Assembly: GCA_016785955.1 (NCBI GenBank)
Contig: JAEUWH010000102.1
Coordinates: 1 to 61,593, forward strand
DNA: 61,593 bases
Origin: Pseudobdellovibrionaceae bacterium
Lineage (GTDB): Bacteria; Bdellovibrionota; Bdellovibrionia; Bdellovibrionales; Bdellovibrionaceae
Reading direction: 5' to 3'
Positions within the stretch are counted from its first letter, which is position 1. Every line of letters starts with the position of its first letter. Shown piece after piece: positions 55,677 to 61,593 of the stretch. Under the pieces are notes generated by a model. The model saw only the letters and a program-made list of their open reading frames with translations. It ran no database searches and was not told where the DNA came from. The translations under genes were made by a program, and so were the position numbers.

Positions 55677-55686
55677 AAAAGGTTAT

Positions 55687-56748
55687 ATGTTTTTTGGTTC
55701 AAAAAAATTAATAGGTCTCGATATTGGGACCAACTCTATCAAAATCGCTGAATTGGACATTTCCAAAAGTGGAACTGTCATGCAGAACTTTGGGTATATG
55801 CCAACGCCAGTTAACTCGATGGCTCCTGAAGAAATCAAAGACGTTTCAGCTTTAGGCTCAGCGATTTCTAATCTGGTTTCCGAGCTTCGCACAAAACGAA
55901 AAAATGTGTGTGCGGGATTAAGTGGAACTTCGGTGATCGTCAGAAAAATTACGATGCCCAAGCTTGATGGCAAGCTTCTAAAGGAGCAGATCAAGTTCGA
56001 AGCCGAGCAGTATATCCCATTTGATATCAATAACATTTCGTTAACTCATGTGGTGTTACCGTCATTAAGTCAGGGCAGTACGATGGATTTGCTTCTGATT
56101 GCGGCTCAGAACGAAATTATTACTCAGTACTTGGCGACAATTGAAAATGCAAACCTTAAATCGAATACATTTGATGTTACGGGCTTTGCACTTGCGAATG
56201 TGTTCGAGCACAATTACGGAAAGATTAAAGATCAAAATATTGGACTTTTTAATTTTGGTAGTTCGGTAACCAATTTTATCGTGATTAGCCAGGGCGATAT
56301 CGTTTTTTGTCGAGATATTTTAGTCGGTGGTGTCAACTACACGAGCGAAATTTCAAAAAACTTAGGTATTTCCTTTCCAGAAGCAGAGGCTTTAAAAATT
56401 TCGGCATCCTCAAAAAAGGATATTCCAGAAGACGTTGTTAATTTTATCAATTTCACAACAGAGTCGATCATCGAAGAGATTAAGAATTCATTGGATCTTT
56501 TGAATGTGTCGACTAATGGCTTAACTTTAAATCGTTGTTTTTATACCGGTGGCTCTTGCCAAACATTAGGTTTGATAGATTCGTTAGTTAAGAGTACCGG
56601 AATTCAATTTGAGGTCTTGAATCCATTTAAGCGTATTCAAGCCAACCCCAAAAAATTTTCGGCGGCCTATGTTAAACAAATAAGCAATATGGCACCCATC
56701 TCTTTGGGGTTGGCATTAAGAGAGGATTCTGATCATGATCCGAATTAA
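55687..56748 (+). CDS. pilM: Type IV pilus assembly ATPase-like protein PilM
   Basis: 353 residues. Actin-like fold: LIGLDIGTNSIKIAELD phosphate-binding strand-turn, QIKFEAEQYIPF, and a Gly-rich GGSCQTLGLIDSL near the C-terminus. Cytoplasmic ring that binds the PilN N-terminus. First gene of pilMNOPQ; overlaps pilN by 14 bases. Confidence 0.95.
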   Translation: MFFGSKKLIGLDIGTNSIKIAELDISKSGTVMQNFGYMPTPVNSMAPEEIKDVSALGSAISNLVSELRTKRKNVCAGLSGTSVIVRKITMPKLDGKLLKEQIKFEAEQYIPFDINNISLTHVVLPSLSQGSTMDLLLIAAQNEIITQYLATIENANLKSNTFDVTGFALANVFEHNYGKIKDQNIGLFNFGSSVTNFIVISQGDIVFCRDILVGGVNYTSEISKNLGISFPEAEALKISASSKKDIPEDVVNFINFTTESIIEEIKNSLDLLNVSTNGLTLNRCFYTGGSCQTLGLIDSLVKSTGIQFEVLNPFKRIQANPKKFSAAYVKQISNMAPISLGLALREDSDHDPN

Positions 56749-57373
56749 CCTCTTAAATCAAAAAATTAGATCACAGGTTAATCCACAGTTAACGACAATT
56801 GCCGTTAATGCAGATGTGGTTATGACTCGCGATGAGATTCAAAAGCAGGCTTTTTCCCGTATTGGGGTTATTGTTTTATTTCCGCTTCTTTTTTACATGT
56901 ATGATAATTATTATTATCAACACGAAGTGAACTCGTTATTTCCACCTTTAGAAGCGCGCATTGATGAACTAAGCAAATTTAACTCGGCAAAAGAAAAGTT
57001 TGTTAATGATATTAAGCAATTTGAAAAAGAAGGAAAAATTATTCAGGATAAAATTAATAAAATCAATTTCCTGGGTGCTCTTCGTGGATACGAAATTGAA
57101 ATTCATAAATTTTTTCAAAAAACTTTGCCACAGAAATTATGGTTTGACGAGCTAGTATATACATTTGATCAAAAATCGGATGTCGGGGTGAAGGGCGAAA
57201 TTAAAATTCGTGGGCTGTCATACAACCCTTCTGATATTCAAATGGTGCGTAAAGCAATTAAAGAAAATATTCTTTTTACAGAATGTGAAATCCAAAAGCA
57301 AAGTACCGTAGATTTTGAAGGTCAAAGAGTAGAAAGTTTTGAACTTATTGTTAAGATGGAGAAAAGACTGTGA
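56735..57373 (+). CDS. pilN: Type IV pilus assembly protein PilN
   Basis: 212 residues. The first residues are MIRINLLNQK, the PilM-binding motif (I-N-L-L). One membrane helix (about 46-63), then coiled coil and a periplasmic ferredoxin-like domain. Longer cytoplasmic part (about 40 residues) than in Pseudomonas PilN. Confidence 0.9.
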   Translation: MIRINLLNQKIRSQVNPQLTTIAVNADVVMTRDEIQKQAFSRIGVIVLFPLLFYMYDNYYYQHEVNSLFPPLEARIDELSKFNSAKEKFVNDIKQFEKEGKIIQDKINKINFLGALRGYEIEIHKFFQKTLPQKLWFDELVYTFDQKSDVGVKGEIKIRGLSYNPSDIQMVRKAIKENILFTECEIQKQSTVDFEGQRVESFELIVKMEKRL

Positions 57374-57963
57374 TTCAGATTCTAGCCAGAATCGTTGGTT
57401 TAGACTATCCCAAAGTTGTATTCATAGGTTTGTTCCTATGTGGGGTATACTATATTCTGTATTTTCAGGATGCGGCTACGCAACTAGATACAAAGCTAAA
57501 TAGATTGAAATCCACATTGAGCCAAGAAGAAGCAAAAGCGAAAGATACCAAAGAGACAGAGTCCCGTGCCGAAATTGTAAAAAAGAATGTTGCTGAACTC
57601 AGTAAAAACTTGGATACAGTACAAAAAAGACTACCTAGCAATATCACGACTTCTGACGTAATTTCGTTTATTGAGTTTTTTTCTCGAGAAACACAAATTC
57701 AAATTTCATCCAAGACGCCAATGAATCCAGTTCGTGAGGATATTACAGAAAAATTGCCGGTAAGTATTAGTTTTTCCACCTCCTATTCAAAATTGGGGCA
57801 ATTTTTTGTGGCGGCAGCTAACTATGATCGCATTACCACGATTCCAAAGTATTCTATTCGTCGCAGTGCGGATCGCGAGTCACAAACGTTACAGATTGAC
57901 ATGGAAATTAATGGGTATCGTGCATTTGAAACTAAAGAAGATGTTATAAAGGACCAAAGATGA
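57370..57963 (+). CDS. pilO: Type IV pilus assembly protein PilO
   Basis: 197 residues, GTG start overlapping the pilN stop (GTGA). One N-terminal helix (about 17-32), coiled coil (38-80) and periplasmic domain with the family pattern ..FFSRETQIQISSKTP... and SFSTSYSKLGQFFVAAANY. Heterodimer partner of PilN. Confidence 0.88.
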   Translation: MIQILARIVGLDYPKVVFIGLFLCGVYYILYFQDAATQLDTKLNRLKSTLSQEEAKAKDTKETESRAEIVKKNVAELSKNLDTVQKRLPSNITTSDVISFIEFFSRETQIQISSKTPMNPVREDITEKLPVSISFSTSYSKLGQFFVAAANYDRITTIPKYSIRRSADRESQTLQIDMEINGYRAFETKEDVIKDQR

Positions 57964-58532
57964 ATTTCATTTTTATCTTAATCCTTAACTCTCTATTTAT
58001 TCAAACTTCATATGGACAATCTCCGCCCGTGGAGCCAGAGACTCCACCGACGATGGAAGCGCATTCAGGCGAACCTTCGACGGCCGAGCCATTTCCAACA
58101 ACGATGACCGAAGAGTTGAATGATGCAAATGGAATTGTTTTAAAAAAAAATAATTTTATTTATGACGGGGCAGAAGGCAGAGATCCATTCAAAGTCTACA
58201 GGGAACTTCAGCTTTTTAATCCAACAGATGGCTCTAATCCGGCAGTAAAAGTTGGTCCAGTCATCGTGGAAAAAAGCATTCGAACGGCTGCTGTTCCTGG
58301 TGATATAGTTATCTTGGGCATTTTATATAAGAAAAATGATCCCATTGCGCTTGTAAAAGTCCGTGATGTAAAAGGATTGAACAAGTTAAGACTAAATTCC
58401 CCGGTGGGACGTAATGAAGGAAAAGTGATCGAAATTCACAAAGATAGAATTGTAATTGAACAGGTCAGAGATTTCGATGGACAGAAATTTACCGAAAAAG
58501 TGACTTTAAAAGTAAGAGAAAAAAAGAACTAA
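57960..58532 (+). CDS. pilP: Type IV pilus assembly protein PilP
   Basis: 190 residues. PilP-like C-terminus: EGRDPFKVYREL, IVILGILYKKNDPIALVKV, then a HQ-type beta domain. It has a signal-peptide-like N-terminus ending near SYGQ with no Cys, so it is not a lipoprotein, unlike typical PilP. The linker is Pro/Glu/Thr-rich. Connects the inner-membrane complex to PilQ. ATGA overlap with pilO. Confidence 0.85.
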   Translation: MNFIFILILNSLFIQTSYGQSPPVEPETPPTMEAHSGEPSTAEPFPTTMTEELNDANGIVLKKNNFIYDGAEGRDPFKVYRELQLFNPTDGSNPAVKVGPVIVEKSIRTAAVPGDIVILGILYKKNDPIALVKVRDVKGLNKLRLNSPVGRNEGKVIEIHKDRIVIEQVRDFDGQKFTEKVTLKVREKKN

Positions 58533-58550
58533 CTAAACGAGGTATTTTAC

Positions 58551-60638
58551 ATGGACGTAAAAAAAATCGCTTTATGCTTGTTGGCAGCTGTATTCATGTT
58601 AACGTCCTGCTCTAGCCAGCCGACAGAAGGCAATGAAGATTTTGCAGCGGCAGATGCGTCTGCGTCAACTGATGGCAGTGCTGACATCGCTAATGAAAAT
58701 TTAGATCAACCTCCATCAGACGAGTTTTCAGAAAACACGCCTCCTGCAACGGATGAATTGCCCGGTGAAACACCGACCGATCAAGGGCTTGTTGATAACC
58801 AAATGCCAGCCGATGATCTAAGTATGCAACAACCTGCGCAAGACTCGTTGGTTCCGCAGGAGGCGCCGCCAATGGAGGAAAATATTCAACAGCCAATGGC
58901 AGAGCAACCGACCCCAATGCCTGCTCCGACCATCGAGGAGCAGCCAGCCCCACCTGCAAATCAAATGGTTAGGATTACGAACGTTGAATTTAAAGGTAAC
59001 GAATCAGGTGGAACGCTGGTGATTTCAACATCGGGGGAATTTAAATATAATCAATCCAGAAACAGTTCTAGCAATCAATTGATTATTGAAATTCCAAATT
59101 CTACTTTAGATAAAAAAGCGTCTCGACCTCTTTTGCTTAAAGATTTTAAAGGAGGTATTGGTGCTGTTTCTACTTACTATTCGTCTAGTAACCAAACAAC
59201 CAGGATCGTTTTGGAGTTACGTGAAAATGCACCCGAAATTTTACTACAACCAGAGTTGAATTCTTTGTTAGTGGTAACTACAGAATCAGCAACGCAAACA
59301 GATCAAGTTGTTAATACGGATCATATGCAAACCCCGTCTGCGACCAGTTCTAACCACGATGTTTCTTCTCCTCGGGCCGGAAGTGTCTCGATTGCAGAGG
59401 CTTTTAATACTAAGAGTTTTGAAGGTGAAGAAATCGATTGTAACTTTAATGAAATTAGTACTAAGGAACTTTTATTGTTTATTGGCGAGCAGATTGGAGC
59501 CAATATCATCGTTGATGATATTCCCGAGTCAACTGTAGATATCAATATTCAGACAGTTCCTTGGGATCATTGCATGGCGGTTATTTTAAAGTTGAAAAAA
59601 TTGGGGTATTCAAAAATTGGAAATATCCTAAGAATATCGACGATGGATAATATTAAAAAGGAAAATGAAGAAGCTATCAAAAGCCTAAAAGACAGTGAAG
59701 AGCTGGCACCACTTAAAGTACGTCTTTTCCCAATCAGTTTTGCAGAGGGTAAAGATCTAGAAAAGTTAATATCTAGTTTCCTTACAAAAAATCGCGGTAA
59801 TGCCTCGTTTGATTCACGTACTAACTCGTTTATCGTTACAGATACTGACGAGGTTCTTCGGCAGATTGGAATCATGATCAAGAATCTAGATACGCCACCA
59901 CGTCAAGTTTTGATTGAAGGTAAAATTGTTGAAGCGAGTACAAACTTTAGTAAGCAAATGGGTATTAATTGGGGATTTTCGGGAGCTCCGGTTTCATTAG
60001 GAAGCAAGAAGACAACATTCACGCCAAATTTTTCAATTGGTTCAATCAAGGAATCAAGTGAAAATTCATTGGGATTCACAGTTGGAGTGGTTGATTTCAT
60101 TGGCAGCTTGACCGCCTCTTTAGCGCTTTTGGAAAAGGAAGATAAAGTCAAAGTGTTGTCGTCTCCGCGAATTGTTACAATCAACAACAATGCTGCAAAA
60201 ATTTCGACGACCGCCACGATCAAACCGGTATCCAAAGATAATACGGGTAAGTTTACCGAAGGAAGTGCGCTTGATTTGAGATTGAATCTTGATGTGACGC
60301 CTCAGGTGACTAACGATGGATCGGTAAAAATGAAAATTGACGTTAATCGTGATTTTTCGGGTATTGCTCCAGATCCGACGATTCCAGGTTCCGCTCCCAA
60401 GTACACTCGTCAAATTTCAACGAATGTACTTGTTAAGAACGGTCAGACATCGGTTATTGGCGGCGTGTTTCAAAACGATACATCAGAAGGTGAAGTGGGA
60501 TTGCCAGGTTTAAGAGACATTCCGATACTGGGATTCCTTTTTAGACAACGTCAGACAGCTAAAACAAACACTGAATTATTAGTATTCCTAACACCTAAGA
60601 TTTTAAGTTATAATGAAAACGGAGATACAACGAACTAA
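58551..60638 (+). CDS. pilQ: Type IV pilus secretin PilQ, lipidated
   Basis: 695 residues. Signal peptide with a lipobox (LTSC, Cys 20), then a ~115-residue Pro/Glu/Asp/Gln-rich linker, an AMIN domain (about 140-245), a secretin/TonB short N domain (about 285-365, EIDCNFNEISTKELLLFIGE), an N1/NolW-type domain (390-470), and the secretin pore domain to residue 690 (VLIEGKIVEAS, GGVFQNDTSEGEVGLPGL). Most PilQ proteins are not lipoproteins and need a pilotin. Forms the outer-membrane pore for the pilus. Confidence 0.95.
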   Translation: MDVKKIALCLLAAVFMLTSCSSQPTEGNEDFAAADASASTDGSADIANENLDQPPSDEFSENTPPATDELPGETPTDQGLVDNQMPADDLSMQQPAQDSLVPQEAPPMEENIQQPMAEQPTPMPAPTIEEQPAPPANQMVRITNVEFKGNESGGTLVISTSGEFKYNQSRNSSSNQLIIEIPNSTLDKKASRPLLLKDFKGGIGAVSTYYSSSNQTTRIVLELRENAPEILLQPELNSLLVVTTESATQTDQVVNTDHMQTPSATSSNHDVSSPRAGSVSIAEAFNTKSFEGEEIDCNFNEISTKELLLFIGEQIGANIIVDDIPESTVDINIQTVPWDHCMAVILKLKKLGYSKIGNILRISTMDNIKKENEEAIKSLKDSEELAPLKVRLFPISFAEGKDLEKLISSFLTKNRGNASFDSRTNSFIVTDTDEVLRQIGIMIKNLDTPPRQVLIEGKIVEASTNFSKQMGINWGFSGAPVSLGSKKTTFTPNFSIGSIKESSENSLGFTVGVVDFIGSLTASLALLEKEDKVKVLSSPRIVTINNNAAKISTTATIKPVSKDNTGKFTEGSALDLRLNLDVTPQVTNDGSVKMKIDVNRDFSGIAPDPTIPGSAPKYTRQISTNVLVKNGQTSVIGGVFQNDTSEGEVGLPGLRDIPILGFLFRQRQTAKTNTELLVFLTPKILSYNENGDTTN

Positions 60639-60650
60639 CTAAGGCTGGTT

Positions 60651-61334
60651 ATGAAAAGCGTATACAAAATTTTATTGGTGGTTATTTCATTTTGTTATCT
60701 GGGTTGTTCAAGTAACAAAGACGACGACCCGAGCGAAAACTTGACAATGGATATTGGATCAAGTGCTAGCATTTTAATTCCGTCACCCGCGTCGACCTTA
60801 AGCTGTGAGCAGATTTCCAAAGGTGAAACCACGGCGGGAGCCATCTCGGGCGCGTATTTTACTGTCCCTAATCCAAAAATTACTTGGAAAAATCCTGATA
60901 ATGTATCGGATGTAAGGATTGTCGTGCTGAAGTTGACTCTTAAATCACCTAAAGTAGGTGGCGAGTATTCATGTGTTTTTTCCGATTTAGCGCTCGGTTC
61001 TTTATTTTTCAGACGTGAAAACGTGGGCGAAAACTTGGTGGTAAACCTTTGGGATGCTCGATTGGGTCCCCGATCGCCCAATCGGATAAATTCCACGAGC
61101 GAGCTTCTGACTTCCAAAGTCGTAGATGGTAAAACTATAGGGCCTACTCATCTTTCATGCGATATCAAATGTGGCGGCGTTTCGATTGCCAAGAACTCTG
61201 GTCAATTTAGTGTTACAGGGACTTGGGAATTATTAGCTGTTCAAAAAAAGTATGCAAATGAATCGAGCGCGGATTATGAAGAGTTTCCTATTAAAGTCCT
61301 TGGGTCTTTTACGGTAGATAACGTTTTAAACTAA
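60651..61334 (+). CDS. Unknown lipoprotein at the end of the pil operon
   Basis: 227 residues. Signal peptide with a probable lipobox (YLGC, with a non-standard Tyr at -3) followed by SSNKDDD. The mature part is beta-rich and has conserved-looking Cys (LSCEQIS, YSCVFSD, LSCDIKCGG). No known family. Twelve bases after pilQ and before the terminator, so co-expressed with the pilus genes; a role with PilQ is inference only. Confidence 0.75.
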   Translation: MKSVYKILLVVISFCYLGCSSNKDDDPSENLTMDIGSSASILIPSPASTLSCEQISKGETTAGAISGAYFTVPNPKITWKNPDNVSDVRIVVLKLTLKSPKVGGEYSCVFSDLALGSLFFRRENVGENLVVNLWDARLGPRSPNRINSTSELLTSKVVDGKTIGPTHLSCDIKCGGVSIAKNSGQFSVTGTWELLAVQKKYANESSADYEEFPIKVLGSFTVDNVLN

Positions 61335-61340
61335 GAAACT

Positions 61341-61363
61341 GCGCCATTTGGTGGCGCGTTTTT
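61341..61363 (+). terminator. Intrinsic terminator of the pil operon
   Basis: GCGCCA-TTTGG-TGGCGC (61341-61357) followed by G and five T. A clean GC-rich stem and T-tract seven bases after the last stop codon. Confidence 0.9.
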
Positions 61364-61592
61364 AGATAAATTCGTATTTGTTATTTCTAGCGATGTACAA
61401 GTATATATTTCGCTCTAAGTTCTCGAAGATCTTTGTCGTACACCAAGATCTTCGGGTCATTCGCTTAATATGATCTCTAAACTTGGCAGCTCTCTGATTT
61501 ATTGGAAATAACGGATCAAACACTCTTTTTTCAAGGTTTGTGTATTTAAACTCCTTTCTCTTTTCCTTGTTCTTTCTTGCCACGAAAACTTC
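61362..61592 (-). CDS. C-terminal end of a transposase-like protein (truncated by the window)
   Basis: The frame is open to the right edge, so the start lies outside; a GTG at 61583 is internal. The C-terminal segment PLFPINQRAAKFRDHIKRM followed by TRRSWCTTKIFENLERNI resembles the ends of small DDE transposases of the IS1-like type (arginine-rich stretch, aromatic and K-x-x-E-x-L). No terminal repeats are visible in the window. Could instead be a host gene of unknown family. Overlaps the terminator region by two bases. Confidence 0.4.
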   Translation of the reverse strand, partial: EVFVARKNKEKRKEFKYTNLEKRVFDPLFPINQRAAKFRDHIKRMTRRSWCTTKIFENLERNIYLYIARNNKYEFI

Positions 61593-61593
61593 A

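Noticed and set aside
1-61593. Sigma-54 promoters (TGGCAC-N5-TTGC) and CRISPR arrays
   Set aside because: No intergenic TGGCAC/TTGC pair with correct spacing was found by eye, and no spaced direct repeats; a matrix search could still find weak sites.

Overview
The window is an AT-leaning (roughly 40% G+C by eye), densely coding chromosomal segment. It most likely comes from a Bdellovibrio-like predator (Bdellovibrionota, for example the Bdellovibrio/Pseudobdellovibrio group). That is an inference from content. Two clusters resemble the Glt/Agl machinery of myxobacterial gliding: FHA-TonB-like proteins with an AgmX-type C-terminus, TolQ/TolR-type motors, giant TPR proteins and small outer-membrane barrels. 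They sit beside a pilMNOPQ operon, a sigma-54 activator with an FHA sensor domain, and LPS/KDO genes. No rRNA, tRNA, CRISPR or complete IS element was seen.

Layout. 1-8.7 kb: a partial gene, an HTTM-like membrane gene pair, ftsB, a small HTH regulator, polA, two unknown or lipoprotein genes, a FliL-like membrane protein and an FHA-sigma54 activator. 8.7-13.7 kb: engB-kdsB-pyrG-kdsD, a 374-bp gap with a possible structured leader, and kdsC. 13.7-24.9 kb: Glt-like cluster A (two barrels, three TPR proteins, a small secreted protein, FHA/AgmX protein, TolQ, TolR, TolR). 25-28.2 kb: lptC (long, LptA-like tail), lptB, rpoN. 28.4-37.2 kb: Glt-like cluster B, the same modules in another order (barrel, TolQ, TolR, TolR, TPR, TPR, small protein, FHA/AgmX). 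37.3-38.6 kb, minus strand: a GYF-PilZ protein with a regular Thr repeat. 38.7-51.8 kb: apt, an MTA/SAH-nucleosidase-like gene, hpf, metK (with a structured leader), lepA, three consecutive signal peptidase I genes, pyrB, carA, an unknown gene, carB. 51.7-54.7 kb: a PhnD-like binding protein with an ABC-2 exporter, and a Cys-repeat lipoprotein on the minus strand. 54.7-61.3 kb: prepilin peptidase, a structured leader, pilMNOPQ, a lipoprotein and a clear terminator. The right edge carries a partial transposase-like reading frame.

How it fits together. The ancestral proteobacterial order kdsD-kdsC-lptC-(lptA)-lptB-rpoN-hpf is still readable, but two paralogous envelope-spanning motor clusters have been inserted, one between kdsC and lptC and one between rpoN and hpf. 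The motor (TolQ/TolR), the inner-membrane FHA/AgmX protein, periplasmic TPR proteins and outer-membrane barrels would form trans-envelope complexes. The GYF-PilZ protein beside cluster B could link them to c-di-GMP and, through its repeated Thr motifs, to FHA domains. Downstream genes cover SAM turnover, protein export, pyrimidine synthesis and type IV pili.
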